Both the position numbers and the translations under genes were made by a program. Under the pieces are notes generated by a model. The model was not told the origin of the DNA, ran no database searches, and was given only the letters and a program-made list of their open reading frames with translations. Of a DNA stretch of 64,000 bases, positions 10,749-21,081 are shown in pieces. The stretch lies in the NCBI GenBank assembly GCA_028554645.1, contig JAQOOI010000077.1, positions 91,309-155,308 of the forward strand, written 5' to 3'. The stretch is from Omphalotus guepiniiformis (lineage: Eukaryota > Basidiomycota > Agaricomycetes > Agaricales > Omphalotaceae). The first letter of the stretch is position 1. Each line of letters begins with the position of its first letter.

Positions 10749-12168
10749 CTAAATAAATAAAATAAATATAATAAGCATTACTATATATATTGATAAATTT
10801 ATATAACAATGCTTTTTAAATTCTTTAATACTTTCTTTATTAGAACTTAATTCTTCAAAATCTTTTAATCAATTTATTAAAAATTCAGGTAAAACTTCAG
10901 ATATTTTTATATTTTTATTAATAAATTTGTTCAATAAAAATAAATTCGATAATTGATAAATAAAAGTTAAAGACCAAGATAAATAAAAAAATAATTTTAA
11001 ATACAATATTGTATTTGTTATATCTAAATCAATATCAAAAAAAACTCCTAATAATTTTAATATTAATAAAACACCAAGCGCGCAGCGAGAAAATTTAAAA
11101 AATAGTTTAACCGAATTAGGTATTTTGTTATTTAATATAGCCAAAAAAAATCATAAACCACTTCTATTTAAGTCTTTATTACTATTATCAGTAAAACTAC
11201 CTAAATCATATTGTACTGTGATCATATCTTTACTTGATATTGAAGCTTTTCTTAATAAAAGTATTGCAAAAGGTGCACCTATAAAAGCAAATAAAGCTAA
11301 ATTAATATCTCTATGCTTTTGTAGATTTTTTAATTTCATAGTATTTATATCTGTAGGAAAAGGTCTATAATAAACAAATTTATAATAAGATCGCATCATT
11401 AAACCATAACCAGCTGCATTAACAACAATAGGTAATGCTTGTAATGTTATATGACCTTTATTTAAAATATATTCCCTCGCCTCCTTTAGGACGGCGCTAC
11501 AATTTTTTAAATTATCCACAATTTCATTAAGAGTAATATCACCAAATTTTTTTAATGGTTTATTTTGGTTTAATGACTCTAAAAGATTCTTTTCACTTTC
11601 GGTATTTTCAGCTATTTTTTTCAGTAATTGTTGTTTTAAAGCTATCTTTATCATTATCATATAAATCTGAAACATAATTAAATAAATCAAGAACAGTTAC
11701 TGTTTTTCTTCCTCGCTCCGCGACTCTATCTTCTTTAAAATTTTCTAGTAATTCACTTAATCTTTTTTCATTTATTAGACTAGGATCCATATTAAATCTT
11801 TTTTCTAAATAATTAGAAATTAAATCTACACCTCGCTCCGCGACAAACAATTTTATATTTTTACTTAGATCTATAAATTTACCATTTTTATCTATTAGCC
11901 AAGGAAAACTTTCACTATAAGATGAAATTTGTGGGGATTGCTCCGCAAACGACTTAAATGGAACTAAACTTTCACTTTTTCCATCAAAACGAACTAATTG
12001 TAAATTAGATAAACGTTCATTTACAATAGCATATCCAATAGAATTATCTTCTGATTCTATATTTTGAAACACATTATTAAAAGAAGATAACGTTACAGCA
12101 TTTGTATGAATAAAATTTATAGTATACCTATTTTTATTTAAATTTATTATTTTATTTGTCTTTAGCAT
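10749..12168 (-). pseudogene. Unknown membrane protein, FHTS-like family member 3, one frameshift
   Basis: The frame starts at ATG 12168, 85 bp after the cox3 stop on the same strand, and ends at TAG 10749-10751. The reading frame switches by one base at a run of four A on the coding strand (11634-11637). With one A fewer the two halves join smoothly into the order seen in the paralogs. Visible parts: INFIHTNAVTL near the N-terminus, a Lys/Glu-rich middle, KFGDITLNEIV, a hydrophobic stretch, MMRSYYKFVYYRPFPTDI, two or three membrane spans and a C-terminal INWLKDFEELSSNKE stretch before a last helix. Either a recent pseudogene, a sequencing indel, or a frameshifted gene. Function unknown. Confidence 0.65.
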
Positions 12169-12253
12169 TGTTTTTTTTTTTAATCAGGTTTCTGGCTTAG
12201 CCGTAAATAAAATTAAAGATAATAACTGTGAGTTAGTTTCATCTATAGGAAAA

Positions 12254-15200
12254 CTAGTTACTTCCCCAAAAATAAACTGCGATAAATAGAAACAACCAAA
12301 CAACATCCACAAAGTGTCAATAAAGGATAGCTGTTTCAATACCAAGGTGACCTTGTTTTGTAACATTATAGTTAATGATTCTAATAAAACCAATAAAAAT
12401 AAAGATAGTTCCAATAATAACGTGTACAATATGTTATCGTAAGAGCTCTTTATCTCTCACATCCATTTTTTTCAAAATGGTTCAGACTATGTTATCAATA
12501 AGAATTAGTAGCTGTCCACCCTTTTCCCTGCTAAAGCAGGGCTCGCGGTTTGCATAAGCAAGAGGAAAGGGAAGAGAGTATTATATCTTATTGGTGGGCA
12601 TTCGTGGTAGAATTATCTTAAATAAAGTAATCATCTACTAGTCGTTGAACCTTCGTATATTACTAATTTTTAAAATATGGCTATTAGGTACAAGAGCACC
12701 GTGGAACCAAAAAAAAAAATTTTTTTTTTTTCTTTATTTAATATACGCTTGGTTGCATATTGTCCTCCATATAATTACAATATTATATTTAACCAAAACC
12801 CTCCCTACTTTAAGGTTCCATAACTCACAGGCTCACATTATGGCAGGCCAGAGTGGCTGTGCTTGACCAGTGATTGGGTCGCGTATTGCCTAAGCAAGAG
12901 GGAGATCCTTTGCCTTTGTATAAGCAGAAGTTTTCTTTGCAGGGTCACCCTGCTATTGCAATTCAGTAATTCACTGTTTTGTAAATTGCTTTTGCTAAAG
13001 CAAGCGGGTGCGAGTATCACTATTGTGTGGGTCGATATAATAATTATATAATAAGGATTTTTATGCAATTAACCCACTTTTCTGTCAATTATATAAAAAT
13101 ATCGTATAATTTATATTATATACGATTTAAAAAAAAGATTAGATTTTATAAGCCAAAAATAAATTTATAATTTTTATAAGTTTGACCTGTAAATATACAA
13201 TTCTTAATATTTGTTCTTCCAATTTTTAAAGCTTTACTACATTCACTTAAACTAGAGTAAGAAAATCTATTATTACTCTCATCTATAGCAATTACTTTTA
13301 ATTTTTCAGAGACTAAATTATTAGTACCTCTTAAAAATCTTACTCCGTTTTTAATCTCATAAGGAGAAGGTAAAGAAAAAAGATAAGATATTTTAGGTAA
13401 AATAGTAGTGCCAAGCATAGTAACCTCTTCTTTCAAACCTTTGCCATCATACACATTAACTCCTAAAGATAGTTGTTGTGGTCGTCTTGCTAAAGCAGGA
13501 GCGAGTGAGTATTTTGGTAAGATATCTATTAAAATACTTAAACCTGATGGTATATGTGTATCTTGTTTACAAATATATGTGTAGAGGCTTTGCTTACTGA
13601 ACTCACTAAAATGAGGGTGCTGCGCAAGAGATGAGAGTGAGTGAGTAGTTAATCTAAAATTATTCATATGAGACTTTATTTCATTTATTAAATTTAAACC
13701 TTCGGCTAATCTATGATAACCATAAAAATAGATGCAAACCAAAATAGACCAATCACAAAAATCTAGATATTTCTTACTTTTTAAAATTTTAAAATTAGAG
13801 TTATTATAAAGAGGAATAATCACATTTTTTAAAACGTGTATATTATTAATTTCTAAAGTTACCGTAGGATTAGAATTTGGTAAATATTTACGTGGTAATG
13901 TAATATTTAAGTTACCATATTTTAAATACTCTTTAATACTTTGAAATAATTCTAATTCCTTTTCATGGTTTTCAAATTTTAATCTTGGACCTATTTTAGA
14001 AATAGAAAAACTAGCATCACCATCTGTAAATCCACCTAATCAATAATCAGATATAAGTATATCTTTCTTATTTCTAGATCGAGAGCTTGCATTTACGTTT
14101 TTCATTTCAAGATAATATTTAATTACTTCTAATTTTCCTTCAAAAGATAAATGTTTTTTATTTTTAATTAAATTAACAGTTTTTTCAAACATTAAAAATT
14201 GATAATATTTGGAACTATTTAATTGAGCATGTTTGAAAATAGGTAAAATTATATTTATTAATGATTTTTGGTCATTAACAAAATAATTACATCTTTTACC
14301 TGAAATTGAAATATGTCCACAATTTAATTTGGTTTGAATAAATTTTAATACAAATAAATCATCAATATGTAGACCTATTTGAAAAGTTACAATAATACTA
14401 TTATAAGTGTTATCTTTGAGATTTCGAAGACTGACATTAAAATTACCCTCTGCATCGGTAAAACCTGCTAACCATTGTAAAAATTTTGTATCTAAATAAA
14501 ATGATTTGTTCCCATCCTTCGGCAATTGCAAAGGCTCCGTTTGTTGAGTTAATACAAAGTTTGATTTTTCCACATCACTCTCACCTTTCGCTGCTAAAGC
14601 AGCGGGTGGGTGTATAGGTCTACTATGAACTAAATTAAAATTAAATCTGCGGCACCTATTTCTTCGAAGAAATAGCACCACTCTATTTAAGTAGCCTTTG
14701 CAGGCTTCTCAGTTAGATAGCCCCTTTAAAAGCTGACCACAGATCCTTAAAGGAAGAAGTAGATTAAGTAGGTTTACTTTAAAATAAGAACTTTTGTTTA
14801 TATAATTGGTAGGGGCTCCATTAATTAACCCATGTAGACCCGTTGAAGCATAAAAAGAAGAACCAAATACACTATCAGAAATAGAAAAACCAGATTCTGT
14901 ATATTCAATATATTGAAATAATGTAAATACAACAGCTAATACAATAGTAATAAAAAAACTATTTATAGTAAATATTCTTTTTCCAGCTATAAAAGCATGG
15001 TGACCGTAAGTAATAAATGCTCCACTAGATAATAATAAAAAAGTATTAAGTAATGGAATAGAAAATGGATTTAAAGGTACAATACCTAAAGGAGGTCAGT
15101 ATCCTCCTATTTCTACACTAGGTACTATACTAGAGTGGAAGTAAGCTCAAAATACAGATAAAAAAGCAAAAACTTCACTAATTACAAAAAGTATAAATCC

Positions 15201-15479
15201 TATCATTAAACCATTTTTTACTTCTTTTGTATGATTTCCTAATAAACTTCCCTCTGTATTTACATCTCCTAATCAAAAGTACATTACTGATGATGTTAAA
15301 ATAAAACCTAAAAATAATAATCATCCACCATTATTAAAACCATGCATATATAAAACAGCTCCTATTGCCATAAAAAATAAAGTTCAACTTATTAAAAAAG
15401 GCCAAGGAGATTGGTCAACAAGATGATAAGTATGAGACTGAAATTTATTTTTATTTTGAATTAATTGTAAATTTGTCAT
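12254..15479 (-). CDS. cox3: Cytochrome c oxidase subunit 3 (two exons)
   Basis: Exon 1 is 15479-14828 and exon 2 is 12426-12254 (TAG), together 825 nt or 274 aa. COX3 is one of the three mitochondrially coded core subunits of complex IV. Visible landmarks: HLVDQSPWPFLIS at the N-terminus, [36 protein letters not shown] across the splice, and TAILYWHFVDVVWLFLF near the end. Conserved Trp codons are TGA, which proves code 4. The exon 1 end (GGGT) and intron end (TTG) follow the group I rule of U before and G at the end, and the frame is exact across the join. Its 3' end is copied at 10375-10495. Confidence 0.97.
12427..14827 (-). mobile_element. cox3 group I intron 1
   Basis: 2401 bp, splitting cox3 within the Leu codon of STGLHGLH. 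Core elements on the minus strand: an R-like GTTCAACGACTAG at about 12635-12647 and an S-like ACATAGTCTGAAC at about 12479-12491. It carries an endonuclease fused in frame to exon 1. The 3' part (12500-13140) also holds GC repeats. Confidence 0.9.
13146..14827 (-). CDS. LAGLIDADG homing endonuclease in cox3 intron
   Basis: An open frame in phase with cox3 exon 1 runs from the intron start to TAA at 13146-13148; TGA at 14040 reads as Trp. It has two LAGLIDADG helices: WLAGFTDAEGNF and, about 200 residues later, WLGGFTDGDASF. Both acidic catalytic residues are present. The C-terminus contains YSSLSECSKALKIGRTNI, which looks like a NUMOD1-type DNA-binding segment. Such proteins cut intronless cox3 alleles to spread the intron and some also help splicing; the precursor would need proteolytic release. 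A GC repeat adds an Ala-rich insert before the first motif. Confidence 0.9.
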
Positions 15480-16211
15480 AAAATTTTGTTTTTACTCACT
15501 AATGTGGTGTTGACATCAAGATGTAATTTTTTATTTAAGCTAGAAATAATTTATAAATCTGTTGCTAAATTAAAAACTCAATCACTCACTCACTCAGATT
15601 AGTGATAAAGATAGAGTGAGTAAAAGTGATAGTGAGCCTAAGCAAAAGAGAAAAATTAAATCCCTTTCTTGCTGTAGCAGCTAGCTACCGCCGACCGCCT
15701 AGCAAACGCATAGCAAATGCCTCCCCTACCCCTGCTAAAGCAGGGGAGGGGAGCGGTGCCTAGCAAACGCCTAGCAAACGCGACACTGCATATTTTTATA
15801 AAAATATTTAGCCATTTATTTAATATTTTAATATATTTATATAAAAATAAAATAAAAAGAAAAATAATTTTTTTAATTAAATTTAAACATAAAAATGTTC
15901 ATAGTTGATTGCTTAATATAGTATATAACACAGTATTAATTGTGCTATATTTTTACTCTCTTTTAAGTGTTAAATTTTTTTTAATTAGTATATAAAATAT
16001 TTTATTTTTGTAAATTTTATTATTTTTTTTTGATATCGCGGAGCGAGGATAATAACAAATAAAACTTTATTTTTAACTTATGAATTTTACATCAATCCCG
16101 TCCCGTTCGCAAAGCGAGGGGGGGAGACATTTCATTTATTTTTGAAAACAGAGAAGGTTTTTTTTTTCCTTATCACTTGTTTTTTTTTAATTTTAATAAA
16201 TTTTATGTGTG
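15480..16211. other. Spacer between cox3 and a plasmid remnant
   Basis: AT-rich, with GC palindromes at about 15660-15785 and 16035-16125 (AGCAAACGC words). No gene seen. The 5' part of the polymerase that follows appears lost here. Confidence 0.65.
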
Positions 16212-17441
16212 TGTTTAATTGAGAATTTTAAATTAAATATTGTATCAATTAATTATAATGATTTTGGCAAATTTTTAGTTTTTATACTTCAAAATAATAA
16301 TATATATGACCCTTCAGATTCTATAAAATCTATTTATAATACTTTAATGAATAATGATAAATTTATTAAATTTGGTAATAAAAAAGTAATAATTACTTCA
16401 GCTTTAATTGATAATAGTGAATTTAGTTATCAACATAATGTATTATTAGATAATAATAAAAATTTTTAAAAATATTAAAACTCAGTCGCGCAGTGCTAAA
16501 TTTAAATAATAAAAATTATAATGCTGGTTATCCTCGCTCTTTCTCCCTGCTTTAGCACCCCTGCTTTAGCACGGGGTCGATATAATTCCTACTTTCAAAG
16601 TTAGAGTCTGGAATATGGATAATCTAAATAATAAAAATATTAAAATAACTAAAAATGCTTTATCTAATTCAAATAAAAATTTTTTAGGTTTAAGACCTAT
16701 TCCCCCTCTTGCTTATGCAATCCTCGCTCCATGCTTTAGCACCCCCCCTTTTGCCAGCTAAAGCAGGCAGGGGCGGAGCCTCGCTTTCCTTGCTAAAGCA
16801 AAGGAGCGAACGGGCGCGAGACCCTGCTTTAGCTGCGGGGACGGGAAGCTCAGCTCTGAGTCTATTAACAGTAAAATTAATAATAATTATATTACACCTA
16901 TTAATAATATAAATATTAATAATAATCTAAAAATAATAAGTACTATGGATATTAAAACTATTAATTATAAAGGTTCACAAATACCTATTGCTATATCTAT
17001 AGCTTATAATTTTAATGAGTCGCGAATTTTTTTAATAAATCACAAGTTAATAGAATCAAACTTAGATAAAGCTGTAAATGATTTATGAGAAAATTATTTA
17101 ACTTTTATTAAAAATAATATTATATACTTTAAAAATATTTTTGTTCATAACTTAGGTAGTTTTGATAGTTTTTTTTTTTATTTATAAGGGCCGCTTTAGC
17201 AGAACAAACATATTTTCGACTTTTATGAATACAATAATTGATAATAATAATAAATTTATTCAAATAACTTTTAACTATTATATTAAATTAAAAATAAATT
17301 GGAAAGATAATTATAAAATTTTTCTCGCTCACCAAAGGGCGCCTGTTTCTTTATATAATTTGTGTAAAACTTTTAATGTTGAAGGTAGCTAAAGCAAGGG
17401 ATAGATTTTATAAATCTTTTAAGGATTTAATTATGAGATAG
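16212..17441 (+). pseudogene. dpo: Mitochondrial-plasmid family B DNA polymerase remnant 1
   Basis: Fragments in several frames match the N-terminal and exonuclease domains of the better kept copy at 53543-55787: IITSALIDNSEFSYQHNVLL, then IIPTFKVRVWNMDN (from about 16577), then ISTMDIKTINYKGSQIPIA and FVHNLGSFDSFF. In the Exo I motif the expected Asp-x-Glu reads DIK, so the catalytic Glu is lost. GC palindromes break the frame at about 16530-16575, 16690-16860, 17190 and 17325. After KTFNVEG the sequence jumps to RFYKSFKDL, a piece of the polymerase C-terminus, so the palm and thumb are deleted. Such polymerases replicate protein-primed linear plasmids; this copy cannot work. Confidence 0.85.
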
Positions 17442-17680
17442 TGATAAAAGAGTCTTAATTATTTATTTTATTAATTTTATTTTTGTTTTAATATTTTACA
17501 TACACTCCAAAATTAAAGTTATCGCATTAGCGGGAGTGCTTTAACTTTTTTGCTTTAGCAACATAACAACTAAGTTTAATTTCCTAAGCTAGAGAATAGT
17601 TAAAGTTGTATAATAATATTTTTTAGGATGTTAGACGCTATTTATAAATATAATATTAGATTATTTTTTAATAATTAAAA

Positions 17681-18667
17681 ATGAATTTTTTCATAAGTTA
17701 TTCTAATTTAACTTTTTTATCTTTCTTAAAAATTATTTTTTTAATTTTATTTATATTAATAAATTTTTTTTTAATATATTTTGAACATTTAGAAAATAAA
17801 AATAAGATTGAATATAAAAAAGGAGGTATCGCTGTTGAATTAAAAAGATTTACTGCTGGAATAATTTCTGGTGGAGCTATATATTCTTCATATATAACTA
17901 TTAAAAATGAACATTCAAAAGATTATAAAGATAAAATAATTGAATCTCAAAAAAATAAAAATGAAGAACTGACAAAAATAGCTAGAGATAATTTAGATGA
18001 AAGAACACAAAAAAATTTTTATCATAAAATGCATATTAATACTGCTAATGAACATATTAAAAAAATTGAAAATATAAAAAACGATAATCTTATGTCAGAT
18101 AGAAAAATCAGTTTTTTAGAAGATAAATTAAAAAATTTACCTAAATCAAGTAGCGAATCATCTATAGAGCAAGAACGTTCAAATATTATGATTCAAATAA
18201 TAAAAGAAAAAGCTAATATACAAGCAAAAAAACTATTGGAGATTCGCGAATTTGAAAACTTAAAAGGTTTAATGGAAAAAAGTCAAAAATATAGTGAATT
18301 TTTATCTAAATTAGACGATGATAAAAAAATAACAGAAAAAATAAATGAATCTGTTAAAAAATCATCGGTATTAGATTTAGAGGAATTATTTAATAATTTT
18401 GAAACATTAAATGGTATTTCTAAATTAGCAGTTTCTATGATATTATCAAGTTCTATTATTTTATGATGTCTTTTTGGTATTTTATTAAATTTCTATGGAA
18501 ACTATCTATTAGAAAGATTTAAATTAGAGGAAAGATATCCTAAAATTGCTATTTTTATAAAATATAGAAAAACACTAAGTAAATATTACATAATATCTAA
18601 TTTTTTAGTTATTACGAGTTTATGTTTAATTAATATTATTTTTGGTTTATCTATTTTATCTTTATAA
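17681..18667 (+). CDS. Plasmid-type membrane protein with YPKIA motif (328 aa)
   Basis: The ORF runs from ATG 17681 to TAA 18665-18667; one TGA (after SSSIIL) reads as Trp. Parts: an N-terminal membrane helix (residues ~12-35), a Gly/Ala-rich hydrophobic stretch (FTAGIISGGAIYSS, ~residue 65), a long Lys/Glu/Asn coiled coil (~80-235), then a helix, the motif FKLEERYPKIAIFIKYRK and a last helix. The C-terminal part recurs in three ORFs of the block at 56-61.5 kb. It follows a polymerase remnant on the same strand, as plasmid accessory ORFs do. Function unknown. It is the only intact member of its family in the window. Confidence 0.8.
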
Positions 18668-20508
18668 TTTCAGTTTTTTTTTTAATTATTCTTTGCGGCT
18701 GCTTTAGCCATATCAGCACCTTCCAAACCTATTTTTATAGGTTTATTTATTTTATTTTATCTTTATCATTTCAGTATATTTCAAACTATTCTCTCGCTGC
18801 TTTAGCAGCGACTCCTTTCCCCTCGCTCCCTCTCGCCCACGTAGCTGCTAAAGCAGCGAGTGGTCGTGGATTGCATAAGTAAGAAGGTACTACTAAAGCA
18901 GGGAGGACGGCGGCTGCGCGACCTTAATAAAAAAATAATCATTTTATATTTTACCCCCCCCCCCCCTATTTTTCAATTAATCACAAATTACAAATACAAA
19001 AACATATAATGTTGTATAGTTTTCTCGCTGCTGCTTTAGCAAGAGCAGTATATTTAATAAATCTAAATTATTAAGATTGTTTTTTCTAATTTTTATTTTT
19101 TTTTAATTAAATTAATTTTGCCTTATCTTACCACTAAAATTTATATATTTTGAAATGAAAATTATTTTTATCTTGTCTTCTTCTCGCTCGCTGCGCGAGC
19201 GCAACTTATAATTAGTTATTATTTTTTTATGTCGCTCCCTGCTTTAGCAGCTCCGCAACCACTCTGCTTTAGCAGCGCGTAGCTGTAGCTAAGCGGGCGG
19301 GAGGAAGCGGGCGGGGGAATACTACTTTTTATTTTTAATGGAAATGTATACTTCTCCCTCTCCCCTCGCTTGCTAAGGCAAGCGAGACCCTTTCTCCTGC
19401 TTTAGCACCCCTGCTTTAGCAGCCACTGCTTTAGCAGGAGGATAGGGTGGCTTGCTAAGGCAAGCGAGTATCGCAAAGTGATGGTCGCGGATTGCATAAG
19501 CAAGAGGATAGCGGTGTGAGGGAGGGCGGACTGCTAAAGCAGGCAGGGGATAGCATCACATACTTCACTTTTGTGGTGGTAATCAGGTGATTGTCCTACA
19601 TTATCCAAATTTGTTTGCTTTCATTTAATAGCCATTTACCCTTTTTTTTTAATATTTTAATACGGAATACAGGTTTAAATGTACTTATCATATTTTTTTC
19701 CTATAAAAACATCTTATTTTATAAACTCAAACTCCTTTACTTTAAATTAAGGGCTTTAAAATTATTTAAATATTTTTTTTTTTATTTTTTTGCTATCGAC
19801 CCTCGCGCGCCGCCGAAGGCGAGGGAGGGAAGGAGCGAGACACCCACTCTTGCTTAGTTAATTATGCGATGGAGAGTGACGCCCACTTTTGCAGTTTTTT
19901 AAATTTATTTCAAATGCGTTAGTAAGCGCTTTCTTGCATTTGATACTAAGCTTGCATTTGCAACATTTGCTAATTTAATATTTAAGCTTTGAAAAGCATA
20001 ATCTTAAACTATCTTTAGTAATAGTTAAGTGAGCCTATGTTTAAGCATTAACATGAACAACAATTTGCAGAATAGCAAGTTTAAGTGAGTATCGCTAATG
20101 CGAGTGTATTGCCTTAGCAAGATAAAAAAAAATATATAAATTCTTCTCCCTTGTCCCTTTCCCCCTGCTTTAGCACCACTCGCTTTTCCTCCCTCCCTTC
20201 CCTGCTAAGCAGGGAAGGGAGGGAGCTAAAGGGCCGCTTGCCTAAGCAAGCGAGGGGAGGAACTTTCATAAATTAAAAATAAAATTAATTAATTTAAGGA
20301 TCAGTATTAAAAAGCTAATTAATTTATTAAAATTAGTAAAAATATAAATACTGGTTACAATATTTTTAAAATATTGGTTTTTTTAACTAATTTAAGTTAA
20401 ATATAAATATTGAATAAAATTTAGATAATATAAATTATAAAAATTATAGTTTAAGTAATTAAAAAAATAACATAAATAATAATAAGCAGATAGTTATTAT
20501 TATGAGAG
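18668..20508. other. Long spacer with many GC palindromes
   Basis: No gene supported. GC elements lie at 18695-18720, 18795-18925, 19025-19045, 19180-19320, 19355-19560, 19795-19850 and 20145-20265. A run of C occurs at 18955-18966. The 19800-19823 element is the CTCGCG-GCCGCCGAAGGCGAGG type also found at 58796 and 58991. A short segment near 18758-18781 repeats the 3' end of the preceding ORF (TTATTTTATCTTTAT). Confidence 0.65.
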
Positions 20509-21081
20509 TTAATCTAGATTATCTTCAATATCTGCGTCATAATCGGTATCTTTAACTTCTGCTATGAAAGTATATCCAGATTCGGAGGTTTTATTTTCAT
20601 TAGATAAATTATCTAAATTATCTGCAGAATTTGACTCCTCTGTTGATATATGATTATCTGGATTGTTATTATCATGTACTGTACTATCTTGTGAAAAGCT
20701 ATCCGTTTCACAATTAAAATCAAATCCATGCAAGTAATAAGAACCAGTATTAGGGTCTGGAGTAATATTAGGTTGATTGTTAAAGTTATTATTAGGAGTA
20801 AGATTAGAATTAGAAGAATTAGAAAACTCAGTTGCGGAGGGAGAAGAAAGATCAAGATTAGATCCACTCAAATTTAATAAATTATAATCATTAAAATTAT
20901 CTAAAACATGTAAATAATTAAAAATATATAAATTATCTATATTACATATATAAATATAAATTATTAATGAAATAAAAATTCTAAATAATAATAAATATCA
21001 ATTAGAATTTAATCGCACTAATATAGCAAAAATTTTTAAATCAAAATTATGATTGTGAATCCAGCCATATAAGGAAATCAT
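20509..21081 (-). CDS. Unknown acidic protein overlapping cox2 3' end (190 aa)
   Basis: An open frame from ATG 21081, inside cox2 exon 3 in the +1 frame, to TAG at 20509-20511. It overlaps cox2 by 35 nt. The first ~70 residues hold a hydrophobic helix (LLFRIFISLIIYIYIC). The remaining ~120 are Asn-, Ser- and Asp-rich and strongly acidic (GYTFIAEVKDTDYDADIEDN), with no repeat insert. Such a soluble acidic domain is unusual in an AT-rich mitochondrial ORF. It could be translated from the cox2 message. I do not recognise the family; chance is possible but 190 codons without a stop is long for this base composition. Confidence 0.5.

Noticed and set aside
12645..13068. Short ORFs in the 3' part of the cox3 intron
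   Set aside because: They overlap the group I core and GC repeats and show no family features.
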